DNA of 64,000 nucleotides. It comes from Gautieria morchelliformis. Taxonomy: Eukaryota > Basidiomycota > Agaricomycetes > Gomphales > Gomphaceae. Each line of letters starts with the position of its first letter. The first letter of the stretch is position 1. The stretch lies in contig WHVA01000452.1 in assembly GCA_015179125.1 (NCBI GenBank), positions 29,637-93,636 of the forward strand, written 5' to 3'. The notes under the pieces were generated by a model. The model saw only the letters and a list, made by a program, of their open reading frames with translations. It was not told where the DNA came from and did not search any database. Below are positions 1 through 11,612 of the stretch, piece by piece. The translations under genes were made by a program, and so were the position numbers.

Positions 1-219
1 GAACGAAGGAGTTATAATAGATTGTTATTCTATGATCTACTTGAGATCGTCTGTCTTTATATACTAAATACAATGCTCTTATATTACTAATCCTTCGAGC
101 TGATGCTGTGCCAATGCTGTGCCAGTGCACCAACATCCTGGGGTCGAGAGTGTTCTTGAATTCCCGGCTAAGTGCGTGCTGGTTCTTCCTTGGCCGTGTC
201 ATTGTCCCGATTACTAACA
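1..219 (-). repeat. copia 3' LTR (truncated by window edge)
   Basis: Matches 4981-5198 almost base for base. On the minus strand it begins TGTTAGTAATC; the partner LTR shows that the last bases (TCTACA) lie just outside the window. Confidence 0.93.
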
Positions 220-1964
220 CTCCCCCTCAGCGAGAAGTCCCTTCTGCTAAATCCTAATTTCCCTAGTAAATACCTATGTTGATGTAAATCTAGTCCCTTC
301 GTGAATATATCCGCTACGTTCTCCTTCGTTGGTACGTACGTAAGTGTTGCCTTGTGGGAGGCCACTTTCTCTCAGATGAAATGATACGTGACATTGATAT
401 GTTTAGTATGCATGTGGTATGCTGCGTCATGTGATAGTGTGATGGCACCTAAGTTGTCTGATCGAAGTGACATAGGCTGACTTTGATCTATTCCTAGCTC
501 CTCGATGAAGTGCCTTAGCCAGATCAGTTTCTTAGGGCCCTCGGTAAGTGCCATGTATTCGGCTTCCATAGTAGAGAATGTGATCGTCCGTTGCTTCTTT
601 GAGCTCCATGCGATGGCTCCTCCTCCTAGTATAGCTACATAGCCACTAATAGACAATGCATTGTTTCTATTAGTGTAGTCTGAGTCAATGAATATCTTGA
701 GTTCGAGGCCAGCATCTTGTTGGAAGGTTATGCTGTCGTCACGTGACCCCTTGAGGTACCTGAGGGCGTGCTTGATTGCCGTCCAGTGCTCGGCTCTGTA
801 AGTAGTAGTGAATTGACTTAGGTGCTGCACGGTAAAAGCCAAATCAGGTCGTGTGCTGAGTGCCACATACATCAGCAATCCAATTGCTTTAGCGTAGGGT
901 ACTTCGGTAGTTGGACCTGTTGAGTCCATAGGTGTTGTGAGTTTGATCATCTTGTGTAGGCGTGTAGATACGGAATGGGCTGTCAAAGACATAGTTAGCG
1001 TTCCCTCCTCTCTGTTCCTTTCAACCCTAATTCCCAAGATTTTCTTCATTTCTCCTAAATCTGTCATGGGGAATTTTCCATGAAGCTCCCCCTTGAGCTT
1101 AACCATCCCTCCTTTGGGATCAGCAAATAATCCAAAGTCGTCCATGTATACTGGGATAACTTCAATTGAGTCCTTATCTTGTCTGATATAGACACATTCA
1201 TTGGCTGTGCTTTGATGAAAGCCGAGATCGAGTAGTAATCCACGTAAGCGCTGGTGCCAAGCTCACCCCGATTGCTTGAGTCCATAGAGCGCCCTGTGTA
1301 TTCTTAGAACATGTCCAGACCCGTCATCAAAACCGTTGGGCTGGTGGTGCATATAGATCTCTTCATCTATAGTTGAATTGAGATAAACGCCTTTGACATC
1401 CATCATCTTGATTTCCCAATTGAGTGTATTTGCGATGGCTAATAAAATACGTAAAGAATCGAACTTGACCACAGGTGATGTTATTTCATAGTAACCCATC
1501 CCTGGCCTTTGTGTGAACCCTTGAGCTACAACCCTTGCTTTGGCTTTATCGAATTGTCTATCCGGTTGCGTTTTGGCAACGTATACCCATTGGCAACCGA
1601 TGGCTACTCGTCTGGGTGGTAGTTCTGTTAATTCCCATGTTCCTAGTGTCTTATGTTGATCCATTTCAATTTCCATCGCTTTCTCCCAGATTGGCGCATC
1701 ATCATGTGATACTGCCGCTCTGTAATTCTCGGGTTCTGTAACGATTTCTTTCGTTGCATAAGCTTGCTCGGTGCAGCCCAAGTCGTTCAGCTTCCGGCAA
1801 TTCGGCCTTTGGGTGATATGTGCACTCCGTCGAATCTGTGGTGCTGGTGCTTGTTCAGGTGGATCAGGAACAGGTGTTTTCTGGGCTGATGATGTCTGCG
1901 GGGTAGATGGGATTGGTTCTGGCACATGCTCGCATGGTGAGTGCTCCCCCTTGAGTGGTGCCAT
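168..1964 (-). pseudogene. copia Pol, reverse transcriptase and RNase H part
   Basis: Reverse transcriptase and RNase H of a copia polyprotein. Visible motifs: ALYGLKQSG and the catalytic YMDDFGLF loop of RT; the RNase H block with DSDYTNRNN, STMEAEYMAL and RSDNLGAI; and the usual C-terminal VADIFTKGL. Reading is blocked by TGA after LKQSG (about 1258) and TGA after YHFI (about 369), both where related elements carry Arg. In both cases the next codons continue the same protein in the same frame, so each is a single substitution. The C-terminal frame runs over the polypurine tract into the LTR. It is inactive but well preserved. Confidence 0.93.
220..230 (-). other. copia polypurine tract
   Basis: On the minus strand CTGAGGGGGAG lies directly against the 3' LTR, the expected place for the plus-strand primer of reverse transcription. 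Confidence 0.75.
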
Positions 1965-3424
1965 ATCAGTAGTGTTGTCGTCATTGTTATCCGGGATAGT
2001 ATAGAGTTTATTGTCGTTTTCGTTGAATGTAATGTTTCTGGAGATTTGAATGTGCTTTTAAGCTTTATTGTAATACTTCCATGCTTTTGCATGTTCAGCT
2101 ACTCCAACGAATATGTGTTCTTCTGATTTTGGATCAAGTTTAGCTTGGTGTTGATCTGGTACCATAACCCAGCAGTTCATCCCAAATTCTTCTAGATGTG
2201 CTATGTTCGGCTTCTTGCCAAATAGTGCCTGGAACAGCGTTGCGTCATCTCCAAGCGCTCACATGGGTGATGGATTTTTGATGTAACATGCATAAGCCAC
2301 GGCCTCGGGCCAAACTATTTTTGGCAGGTTCTTGGTGAATATCATCGCCCGTGCATGCTCAAGTAAGGTCCGGTTGAGTCATTCTGCAATTCAATTCTGG
2401 GCTGGGGAGTATGGAGCTGTGGTCTCCATAATAATGCCATGTTTTGTACAAAATTCTTTGAAAGCTTTATTGACATATTCCCCACCATTGTCCGAGTGAA
2501 ACCTCTTCAGTTTCTGACCTGTTTGGGTCTCGAGAAACGCTTTGTATGTTTCGAAGTGCCTGAGTGCTTCATCTTTGGCGCTCCCAAAATACATGACCGT
2601 GTACCTGGATTTGATGTCTGTGAAAGAATAAAAGTACTTTTCATGTGACGGTCCCTTGGTCTGGGCAGGCCCCCATACATCCGATACTGTTAGGTCACCA
2701 ACCTGATCAACAGTGTCCTCGGCTCTTTTGGGGAACGGCTCCATGTGCTGTTTGCCTTGTATGCAAGCCTTGCACTGACTCGGCTCTTTTGACTCATCGA
2801 TTTCGAGTCCAGTAACTAGATTGTTAGATTTCAACATTTTTATAGAACTTATGTTGACGTGCCCGAGTATCCTGTGCCATTTATCCCATGACCATCCCTT
2901 TGCTGCTGCGACAAAATCCCGTGCCTCGGCTGATCGAGTGACCCATGCCTTCATACAGAACAGCCGCCTGTGCTTCTGTCCCTGTGCAAAAATAACTCCA
3001 GCGTGTGATTTGAATTCAATGCTGGTGCCTGTAAATGTGGCCGCATTGCCCTTATCAGTTAGACGCCCTACACTGATAAGATTGTTCGGCGCATCCGGTG
3101 CATGCTTGACGTCACGTAGCTCGATTGTGTTCATCTTGGCGCTGACTTTGAATTCCATGTAGATAGTGCCTCGGCCTTGTGTATGTAGTACTGCTCCAGG
3201 TGAAATTCCTTCAATTTCCGATGGCTCCTTGGCATAGCTAGTAAAATCGTTTCGGCTTCGAGCTATGTGTGTTGTTGCTGCTGAATCAGCTAGCCAGTCG
3301 GATGCAGAGATAGCACTGTATGCTACCTCCTTAGATACAAATGTGAAGTCTTTTTCTACTGCCTGTTTAACTGTTTCTTTGTTCCCTGATTTGAACTATT
3401 TTGGTGCCTTGCCTTCCTTGCCAC
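1965..3424 (-). pseudogene. copia Pol, protease and integrase part
   Basis: Downstream of the solo LTR the minus strand encodes the aspartic protease motif DSAATTHI (about 3268-3288), then integrase: the zinc-binding segment HRILGHVN followed by CKACIQGK, and the catalytic core with DVWGPA, the FHSDNGGEY block and PYSPAQN. Two TGA codons follow (PAQN-stop-IAE-stop-LNR, near 2375-2390) where copia integrases read PAQNGIAERLNR. Further stops occur toward 2050-2270, so the integrase C-terminus is degraded. Family assignment is firm; function is lost. Confidence 0.9.
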
Positions 3425-4147
3425 TGTCATGACCGGTCTATTTCTCCTACCGCACTTGACCTAGAAATTCTCTGTAGTGAATTAATTTCTAGGTAGTGTA
3501 TAATATATTTAAAGTGACAACTAAATTCACTGAGAGAGTGAATTAATTTCTAGTCTATTCTTTTGAGCAACAAGTCCATACCTACTGCCTATAATTCCTG
3601 TCTACTACTGTTTTGTCCATAAGTGCCTTCGCTCCCTTTATTCTCCGTCATTTCATGTTCGCATTCTCCCCCCACTCTATTGTATGTTTGTTCCATCTAC
3701 CTAGTATCATGACTGCGCACCCCTATCCAACCCTGACTTGTGACGGCCTCTTTCTTATTTGCTGATACCTTACGAGTATTCGATATAAGTAGTTTACATT
3801 CGCATATATATTCCCCAGTTCAATCATACTTCATCTTCGTTACCTTAGCCTTCGAACCATTTTCTGTGCTGTTGGCGAAGGGCTCCGAAGGAGCACCTTC
3901 GCCAGCGAAGGGATTGTCGAGACTTAGACAGCCCTTCCGTGAGACCTTGCACGTTACATCGTCAAGAGTCACGGGCTATTTCGCTACGACTGTAGATAGG
4001 GCGAGCCCCGTTCGGGCAACCCTCTTACCTTGTGAACATTCATTGGTTCATCTATTCGCCGAACGGCATACTTATTCACACAAGTTATTCAGGCATTCGC
4101 TGTATTCACTAATACACAATATTAACGCCTAAAAACCAATCTTGACA
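3425..4147 (+). mobile_element. solo LTR, family A, copy 1 (inside copia)
   Basis: Starts TGTCATGACC and ends CAATCTTGACA, an imperfect terminal inverted repeat typical of gypsy LTRs. Its ends and much of its interior match the reverse complement of 26029-27064. A TATA-like TATAAG lies at 3784-3789 on the plus strand. It splits the copia frame: Gag reads up to 4148 and protease resumes at 3424. GCCAC occurs at 3420-3424 and again at 4151-4155, three bases beyond the expected end, so the target duplication is plausible but imperfect. It is about 310 bp shorter than copy 2, indicating internal deletion. Confidence 0.85.
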
Positions 4148-4887
4148 GCCGCCACCTTTCACCCAGCAGTCCTTTACATAATGACCCTTCTTGCTGGAAT
4201 TTCGGCACTTGCCTTTCATTGCTTCTGAGTCATCTTTCCTGGGCCTGTGACATTGTTGCGCCTTAAGCGCCGTCTGCCGTGCTGAACCAGCTTTCCGTGC
4301 TCGGTCCTCATCGAGGACCTGGGCTATTAATATATCGGCTGTTGTTCCGGCTCCACTGGCATTTACTGCCGTAATAAACGTCGACCAAGATTCTGGTAAT
4401 GACGTCAGTAACGTGTTCGAAAATTGGGTGTCACTGATGTAATGTCCCTGCACATTCAGTTCCTGTTGAATGCCACGGAGCTTGCGTACGTGCTCCTCCA
4501 TGTTCGCGCCGTCCTCGGCAAGCGTCCAGAAGAAATCTTGCCGGATATTTACGATCCCCATGGCTCCCTTAGACTCAAATATTGCTGTAAACTAGTCCAT
4601 ACTGCGAATGCAGACATTGTCTGATAGATGTAGACTAGTTGATCATCAGCGACTCTGAGGCAAATGTCTTTTCTAGCTTTTTTATCCTTCTTTCTCCAAT
4701 CATCAATTTCCTGCTGCTTGGCCGCAGTGATGTTGCAGGCATCTGCCGGTCTCAGTTCCATCTCCCTGCCAATAGCTAAGTCCCACAGATCCAAATCATT
4801 GAGTATCCACTCGAGCCGCCAGCACCACGCTGCGTGATTATCCCCATTCAAGGGATTGATCTTGTACGTGTTATTGCTACTCGACAT
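4148..4887 (-). pseudogene. copia Gag
   Basis: N-terminus MSSSNNTYKINPLNGDNHAAW at 4887 is a typical copia Gag start (the 'L-x-G-x-N-Y/H-x-x-W' type), followed by the UBN2-like helical region. The frame shifts by one base near 4565-4575, then continues through ESWSTFI to a zinc knuckle, where CRNSSKKGHYVKDC has Ser in place of the second Cys. The frame is cut by the solo LTR at 4147. The Gag is therefore broken twice and has a damaged knuckle. Confidence 0.9.
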
Positions 4888-4964
4888 TGTTGATCGGTAT
4901 TGAGTTGGTGGAGTATAGAGTGTGATTAGGATAGGCTAGGTCTGTAGTAATTTAGTTATGGCCC

Positions 4965-4976
4965 GGGCCCATAACC
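4965..4976 (-). other. copia primer-binding site
   Basis: Directly inside the 5' LTR the minus strand reads GGTTATGGGCCC. This resembles the complement of the anticodon stem-loop of initiator Met tRNA with one mismatch, the half-tRNA primer used by copia-type elements. The primer identity is inferred from family knowledge. Confidence 0.6.
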
Positions 4977-5198
4977 TGTAGAACGAAGGAGTTATAATAG
5001 ATTGTTATTCTACGATCTACTTGAGATCGTCTGTCTTTATATACTAAATACAATGCTCTTATATTACTAATCCTTCAAGCTGATGCTGTGCCGATGCCGT
5101 GCCGGTGCACCAACATCCTGGGGTCAAGAGCGTTCTCGAATTCCCGGCTAAGTGCATGCCAGTTCTTCTCGGCCGTGTCATCGTCCCGATTACTAACA
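4977..5198 (-). repeat. copia 5' LTR (222 bp)
   Basis: On the minus strand it runs from TGTTAGTAATC to GTTCTACA, with the TG...CA ends of a complete LTR, and it is a direct copy of 1-219. Confidence 0.93.
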
Positions 5199-5369
5199 AC
5201 CCATGCTTCGCACGGGGGTGTAGGTCAAACACATCAGCAAGGTCAAACACATTGGGTAAATCAAACTTGGGATAAGTGAAACACGTTTGGATATGAAAAT
5301 TTCATTCAGATAAGTAAAACTCATCTTATTGATTGAAAGTAGCTCTAAGTAACACATCAAGGTAGGTAA

Positions 5370-6053
5370 TGTTATGGCCATGCTGCTTGACCAACTCTGG
5401 TACCTTCGCACCTCCTCCGACCCTATTCCACAACATCTGCACTTTGACCTTTTGATCCCCTTGTTCTTCCTATTCACATACTTCCCCTTATGACTCTATT
5501 CACCAGCCTTCTGTACTCGACCCTCAGCACAGCAAATCTGCAGCATCAGGAGTTCCATTTATTCTGCTATCAATTAGACCTACGTGCTCCTTGTTCTTTT
5601 GCCTATTGATCTTAGTTCCACCCTGCACCCCCTTGTACTTCCTCTTGTTCCACATTAGTTACTTACTCCATTTATTGTAGTTGCTTTTGCTTGGACTGGA
5701 ACTGCTTACCTCTACCTTCTAACATATTGTCTCAGCTCTTTGTATAAAACTCGGTCATGTATGCCTCTGTTCTGCAATGAGATAATCAACTTTGATATGT
5801 GACTCCCCTTGCACTGTCTCCTGCTCTTAGCACAGCAAGTACTTGCAAGGCCGGTATCTCTCTGACCTCCATCTTCTGACTCAATTTCTGATCCAACTTA
5901 ACTTGATTCTTGAACCCTTACCTACTTCAGTTACAATACTCAACCTCTTCCAACTTCCAATCTCCAATCTCCAAAATACTTAGGATGACAGTTGGGGGTG
6001 CAACATATAAGTTGAAGCTGCAGTCCTTTTATATCCAAACCTGACACATAACA
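5370..6053 (+). mobile_element. solo LTR, family B, copy 1
   Basis: Starts TGTTATGGCC, ends GACACATAACA, and is flanked by the 5-bp duplication GGTAA (5365-5369 and 6054-6058). It aligns along its whole length with the reverse complements of 27390-28103 and 30571-31221. It carries TATAAAA (5743-5749), which fixes its transcriptional direction as plus. It is the most diverged of the three copies. Confidence 0.85.
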
Positions 6054-6097
6054 GGTAATGACTTGACACATTTCTCCCATGTCTGCATGTCTCGTAC

Positions 6098-6333
6098 CTC
6101 ACATGTAGTGTGTCCTCGCCTGTAGTGTGTCCTCACCTGTAGTGTGTCCTCGCCTGTAGTGTGTCCCCAAGTATAGCATGCATAGTGTGTCCCTTGCTGT
6201 AATGTGTCCCTTGTTTGCAGCGTGTCCCCTGAGTATAGCTTGTCCCCTGTGCATGGTGTGACCCTGTGAATAGCATGCATCCCCCAGTGTAGCATGTCCC
6301 CCAAGTGTAGTGTGTCCCCAATGTGGGCATTTT
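6098..6333. repeat. 17-bp minisatellite of repeat X
   Basis: About 13 degenerate units of the form TGTAGTGTGTCCTCGCC or TGTAGTGTGTCCCCAAG in tandem. The same unit recurs at 15676-15835. Confidence 0.75.
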
Positions 6334-7127
6334 TGCTGCAGGACATATGGAAAATTTTTGCATATGCCCTTGTCACCAATTTATCAAATAGGAAGCTCAG
6401 CGAGCGATTCCAATGGAGTGGGGAGACAATTTCAAGGAAATCTTGCACCTCCACTGGAAGAGCTTTCATTCATGTCAATCCTATTTCACAAGATTCATGT
6501 CGTTTGTCGGACCCTGACGCCTTTCCCCGATTAGCTTGCGTTCCATCGCGACGGATGCCATGGTTCCACAACAATGCCAAGATCTGGATGACGACCTGGG
6601 AATTGAGTACGATACACCCGAACATAACATCCTCGAGAATAGTCCCCTGTGCAAACCGCTTGTGAAAGCTAGGAGATGACGGACCATCAACCTTTTCTGA
6701 CGGTTTATAGACTCTAGACTCGACTTGATTCGGTATCGGTTGCAGGTTGTAGGCAGTATGTTTCGCTAACGCACTCAGATAGCAATGGATCCTCGCAGCG
6801 TTAAATCGGATTTTTGAATACTAAATCAGTTGCTGCAGGGCCAGCAGATATTGTGCTCGCTGACACCGCAAGCACCACACAACCAGCGTATTGCGCCAGA
6901 CAGTAAAGCGCGTAAGAGGGAGATATCGAGTGAGTCCTCGTTTCCTGTCTGATCCTTGTCTTGCCACAGCTATTGACGCCTGTACGTTGCAATAATCAAT
7001 CGTCTCCTCATCGACTAGACTCACCAGCACGATCGATCTCCCGCTGACTTGGGGATGGTGCCCTTGCCTTGGACTTGAATGCGGGTGGGTAAGATATGTG
7101 CACATTCAACCATAAATTGTGTACAAG
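6334..7127. other. unassigned stretch
   Basis: No confident gene. A plus-strand frame at about 6550-6675 ends in an acidic tail (DLDDDLGIEYDTPEHN) and might be the last exon of a decayed gene, but nothing upstream supports it. Confidence 0.3.
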
Positions 7128-9273
7128 ATAGCAAAGGGGTCGCGACCAGACAAATGTACAAATATGACATGGAACCATCGAGTGGGAACGAGGCGGCCGC
7201 TAGGAGTCGGAGTGAGTGAGAACGAGAAGTCGTTTGATACTACACTGCATTCTTCAGAATTCTGGCGACGGCTTTTGCCATCAGGAGGTTGTGAGTACAC
7301 TAGGTGACTCAACGTGGCTAGCAGACCGTCCCTGCGTGCGGATGTCTGACAGCAAATAGCTTGGAGTGTGACGGCTTTGATCCGTTAACATCTGTTCTCT
7401 GGAAGCCTGTTCAAACATGCTGAGAAGCAGACGACTGCCCATGGTGCAAGCTACTGCATACTCCCACCTTCGAAACCGTGCCATATATCGTCAGGTGTTC
7501 CTCGGAGGAATGATAAATGACCTACCCAACCGCCATTAGCACAAGGCCTTGAGGAGCAACGAAAAAGAGCAAGGTGTTTGTAAGCAGAGCAGCAAAGATA
7601 CTGTGTGGAAGATCCCATCGTTATGGCATTGGAAAATCAATCAAGGATGAATGTAATGATGACCTGGCAAAATAGAGAACACTGCCAGTGCGATAACGTT
7701 AGAGCTTGCCACACTGCAGCACCAAACAAGACGACGATGAAAGCTTACCTTTCCTCAACGAGCACTTTTAGTAACGGTGAACCATAATTGTATTTGTATG
7801 TTATCCATGCTTTGTAAAGCATGCAGGAGCATAGGACGATCTCCGTCACAGCTGACGCGGCAAAAGAAAGGCCAAACAAGGTCGACGTAGTAGGAGCATA
7901 GCAACCAGTTAAGCCGTCGATGGGGGAACTCCCACGCCTGCTCAGGCAATGAGAAATATGAGGAAGGATATAGAAACTGGTAATCTCACCAGGGAGGAGA
8001 TAAAGCGCCCAAATGACTCCAACGACAACAAGTGTCACCAAACAGACACCAGCGAGGCCATAAACGAGCCTTTTGTTGTTGTTATACACTGCATAAACCT
8101 GTGAAAGATATTACACCCCGCACAGCCATACATGAAATATCGAGGACACCCGGGCCATTAAAATAACTATATGTTGGCGGTCTTAGTATAATTGAATGCC
8201 CTGGTTGAAGTATTCACCTTGAACGCTGACAATTAAAACGGTGACGCTGTGCCTACTCAATCAGACAGAGTCGAGAGGCATTTTACCAAGAAATGACGTG
8301 CGATATAGCCTCCCACCAAAAGAAACCACCGCAACTGAAGGGATAAATGAATACTAATGATGTGATGCAACACGTGGGACTTGCACTTACACCTATCAAT
8401 AGGGTGTTCATAGTCGCATATTGCGGTAATATGAAGAAACTGCTAACCTTATTGGAGAGAGACCCATGAAATAATACTTAGTTTCATCATCGTCATGATT
8501 GTCGTTCACTTGTGAGAGACACATACGTACTGGTAACTGCTACGATAAGCGAGGAAAGCCCAAAGTAACGAGTCTACGGCGGGATGTGAGTAGTCTAGTT
8601 GGGTATGATCAATCTTAGGTAGTAGGTGCTGACCCATATAAACAATATCTTGCCAAATGAGCCGCGTGGCCGATTCCAAACACTCACGACCTGATCATGA
8701 CAAACGTCAACTCGATGGAGAATCATGTATACCAGCACTAACTTCAGCATCAAATGTGATCGCTATTTCGACATGAATGCACATTTTTAAATTATTGACA
8801 TCAGACCCTTACCATGGTCGTATACCAGAAGAGCCAACGATGCCACCGTTGAATATTTGTTGGTGTTACTGGATCTAGAGTCAGAGATAGTTGAAGTTCT
8901 TGCACGTCTAGACTTGCTTGATTTCAAGGCTTCAATCAATAACTGCGGACTGAGAGACATTCTGGGTACACGGTAATGGGGGGTGGCTTGTAGTACACGG
9001 TGCACGACCTGACGGTGAGCCTTGATATATATCTCGCTTCCCGGCTTCTTTGAGGAACCACTGACAGGTGGCGGCTGATTCAGATGGCAGGACTCAGCCC
9101 ATCCATGGCCAATGTTTCGCGCTTTTAGTGATGTACATCGGGAACTAAGCCATATAACGAATCCATATATCGCCATGCCATTCATAACTCTTCTGGCCAA
9201 GCGGGCTAGATTAATGTGACCCAATATACGGAGAACTGTCGAGAGCTTGAGCGAGGTGGCTACGCAGTTAGTA
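7128..9273 (+). repeat. segmental duplication, copy 1 (main block)
   Basis: Aligns in the same orientation with 50157-52394, including exons and introns of the DUF6533 gene, mostly by substitutions and short indels. Homology resumes after the inserted element, at 10716-10800 (versus 52395-52483). The partner copy carries about 96 extra bases near 52110-52205. Confidence 0.9.
7281..8960 (-). CDS. DUF6533-type integral membrane protein, copy 1
   Basis: Multi-exon gene of the basidiomycete DUF6533 family (function unknown, several membrane helices, probably at a cellular membrane). Exon 1 starts MSLSPQLLIEALKSS at 8960 and reaches YSTVASLALLVYDH. A later exon gives VWNRPRGSFGKILFIW, the expected second DUF6533 segment, then short exons CGGFFWWEAISHVIS and VTVLIVSVQ. 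The exon VYAVYNNNKRLVYGLAG... (about 8089-7752) holds two hydrophobic helices and ends SPLLKVLVEER. The next exons give SVLYFAR and LLFFVAPQGLVLMAVG. The last exon (WEYAVACTMGSRLLL, about 7460-7281) ends in a TGA. Introns have GT-AG ends. The order of motifs matches the family, so I place it with good confidence; some middle exon borders remain uncertain. Copy 2 is at 50313-52000. Confidence 0.75.
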
Positions 9274-10715
9274 CATCACTAAAAGCGCGCTGTGATGGCG
9301 TCACCAGGTCACGTATGGCACGTGCGTCCATCCCGGCCCGTCATGTCGCCGGACGGGCATCTCCGGCATCTGGTACCATGAGCTGGCCATCACAGAGCAG
9401 GGATGGCTGCCGCATAGCCATGGTAGTGCATGCTGGCGTCCGATGTCCTGCCCGTGGTAATATGTCGGCGGCATCCACATGGCAGCCCGGCTACACAATG
9501 GTATGTTTATCCTATCCTTGCTTGTACTACTAATAAGACTGACTTATAGTAATCATCACGATGGTTTCATTGTCTTCCAACTCTGCTTCATCCACCGAGA
9601 TATGATTGCATGTATTATTTATGCGTCTGCGTATATTTTCCGGGAAGTCATTTCAAACTCCGATGTTCGAAACCTCAAAGGGATGCACGTGACCCTCTGA
9701 AGTATGTACGGAACCAAACAAACAACACTTGGCACCACCACAACCTCCTTCGTTGATATCCAACTACCTGCTTCTTGTCGTCTTTGTGCTTGTTCTAGCT
9801 CTGTTTCTCCTTTTTGACCTTTTTCCGACATGCGTCACATTTCGCATCTCTTTGTCTGAGCTTGTCAGAACTTGACAAGTTCCAGACTTAGAATGGCGTA
9901 GATTGACGACTTGCTCTTGTGGAAGCCTGACTCATGGCAGATCTAAGGCTCCACTTGATTGCAATTCATCCTAGATAGTAGTGACCTGACTAGGTACACG
10001 GTAGCTGTTGCCGGTGTAGACATGTGAGTTCTTAAAGTTGCGTGTTCTGCAGTATGGGTACTACTGTACTGACCTATCAGCGGTGACAAAGCAGGTCTTG
10101 TGGAGGGCACCGGGGAGGCGGAGGGAGAAGGAGAGGGATACAAGGTAGATGCGGCACTCCTCCATGGCAGACTTGGGGTTGTGGGAGGAGATGACGGTGA
10201 GTGGGGCCAGGGCATGGAGGTGTATGGGTGCAGGAAGGATGCAGAGGACGAGCAAGAGTTAGAGCATTGGCAGGGTGTCGAGAATGTGGAAGTGGGGCCA
10301 TGCAGGAGGGGGAAATGGCGAGGGTGGTGACTGGAGGGGATGGCTGGAGGAGTATGCATAAATGATGTCGAGGAGAGGGTCTATAAGGACTCCGATGTCG
10401 ATAAGTACAATGTGGAGTGTATAATTGTGGATTTTATACAATTATATGAATGCATATTTGGAACATAGCATGCGTGCCATACCTTATATTATAATGTGCA
10501 ACCAGTCTGGTATGAAGCAGCCAGCTTTGTGTGGTGCGGGCATGTCATGGGAATGATTGTTCCATGATGGCAGCACTTGCATCACAATGACATTCCACCT
10601 CTGGTTGGTACCTGATGATTGGCGCACATTGCACCTCTTTTAGCCCTGTTACTGATGGTCATTATCTGTTAGCACCATGGTCAGTGAAGGTCATACCTCC
10701 GCGGTTTTAGTGATG
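9274..10715. mobile_element. TIR element inserted at TA, non-autonomous
   Basis: The left end reads CATCACTAAAAGCGCG and the right end, reversed, CATCACTAAAACCGCG, a near-perfect terminal inverted repeat. TA flanks both ends (9272-9273 and 10716-10717). The paralogous region (near 52395) reads straight through TTAGTAGTCAT with a single TA, i.e. an empty site. TA duplication is typical of Tc1/mariner-like elements. The 1442 bp contain no transposase-like frame; the longer frames (9943-10359 minus) are low-complexity Pro/Ser sequence. It is therefore probably mobilised in trans. Confidence 0.8.
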
Positions 10716-11113
10716 TAGTCATCAGATTAGACAGATAGAACATAACAGGTACATACACAACTATGCCGAACTTACCATTCCCGGCAGGTTGGTGGTGGTG
10801 TATTCTAACTCAAACCTCGTTACTAATGGATATTCAAATTCCGAAGGGAGAGTACCCTCGATCTGCACCGCACGCTGTTGCGCGTTGTCACACAACGCGT
10901 GGCACCGTGGTTCACCACGTCCCATCGGACCTCGCTCACACCCAACGCCAAATTGGTGCACCCTCCAGTTCCACAAGGAACATCGTTGCCACTCGCTCCA
11001 CCTCTCAGGTGAGTGATGTTATCAACATTCAGCGCTGAGACTCACCTGCCTAACCTGCCCTTGGCCTCCCTGTACCCCGCCGTCCCTCCCCAAGTCACCT
11101 ATAGGTTGGAAGC
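10716..11113. other. end of duplication and unassigned sequence
   Basis: 10716-10800 is homologous to 52395-52483. Both copies contain ATG CCG AAC near 10763 and 52445 followed by different sequence, so a shared short first exon is possible but unproven. Nothing else recognised before the STE14-like gene. Confidence 0.35.
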
Positions 11114-11612
11114 ATGTCGCCGCTAGTCAAGGTCATCCTTCTTATTCTCGCGGCAATCTCCAAATCCGCCACCGACCAGGGCAGACCGAGTGCTTAGTAG
11201 GGGGACCATATTTGCTAAGGCCAATTATCGATTAGGAATACTTATGCCGGTTCGTCTGAATCCCGAAACGGTGAAGAAGTGCTGATATATGCATCCAGGT
11301 GGTAGGGATTGGGTCTATGATGATTGAGTGCACAATACTCCTAGCTCTATACTTTGGGAGCTCACCGGCCTCACAAGCACTCGCCGCTGTCTGTGCCAAC
11401 CCTCTTCCACCCTTGTCCACCATCTCCACACTGTCCCCCATGTTTACCTTGGCCCTTGGGATGTTGTGCACTGGTGCTCTCATTCGTTTGTGGTGTTTCA
11501 AGGCATTAGGAACCCTAGTCACATACCAGATTACCACCAGACCAGATCACAAGCTTATAACGTCAGGGCCATATGCTATTGTGCACCATCCAAGCTACAC
11601 CAGGATGGTCCT
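11114..11612 (+). pseudogene. ste14: isoprenylcysteine carboxyl methyltransferase, 5' part
   Basis: N-terminal and middle part of an ICMT/Ste14-type integral membrane methyltransferase, which methylates the C-terminal prenylcysteine of Ras- and pheromone-type proteins at the ER. Exon 1 starts MSPLVKVILLILAAIS at 11114. After a probable intron ending CAG at 11298, the frame gives hydrophobic helices and the family signature DHKLITSGPYAIVHHPSYT. The reading frame runs straight into the poly-T end of a LINE at 11613. The C-terminal part lies beyond the LINE at about 13351-13558. The gene is therefore split and presumably inactive. Confidence 0.8.

Larger units (their letters stand above)
1..5198 (-). 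mobile_element. Ty1/copia LTR retrotransposon, inactive
   Basis: Two direct LTRs (1-219 and 4977-5198) bracket coding remnants in the order Gag, protease, integrase, reverse transcriptase, RNase H on the minus strand. That order defines Ty1/copia (Pseudoviridae-type) elements. The left (3') LTR runs off the window edge by a few bases, so a target-site duplication cannot be checked. The element is dead: Gag has a frameshift, Pol has at least five in-frame stops, and a solo LTR of another family sits between Gag and protease (3425-4147). The two LTRs differ at only about a dozen positions, so the insertion is relatively young even though the coding region is broken. Confidence 0.95.
5199..6333. 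repeat. repeat X, copy A (decayed, split by a solo LTR)
   Basis: Begins ACCCATGCTTCGCACGGGGGTG, a short hairpin followed by GTCAAACACAT-type repeats. It ends in a minisatellite of about 17 bp built on TGTAGTGTGTCC (6098-6333). Copy B at 14395-15840 has the same start and the same kind of minisatellite. A solo LTR (5370-6053) is inserted here; without it only about 450 bp of X remain and no ORF, so this is a shortened derivative. The class of the repeat is not recognised; the hairpin start recalls some Helitron ends, but no CTRR 3' end was found. Confidence 0.55.

Noticed and set aside
5199..5225. Helitron 5' terminus suggested by the ACCCGTGC hairpin
   Set aside because: The hairpin resembles some Helitron starts, but no Rep/helicase coding, no CTRR hairpin end and no A-T insertion site were found. 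Left as an unclassified repeat.
6801..7105. Possible extra DUF6533 exon upstream of the duplicated segment
   Set aside because: Hydrophobic short frame on the minus strand, but it lies downstream of the gene's stop and is absent from copy 2.
10061..10359. Minus-strand frames rich in Pro, Ser and His
   Set aside because: Low-complexity sequence inside the non-autonomous TIR element, open in several frames on both strands. No motif.
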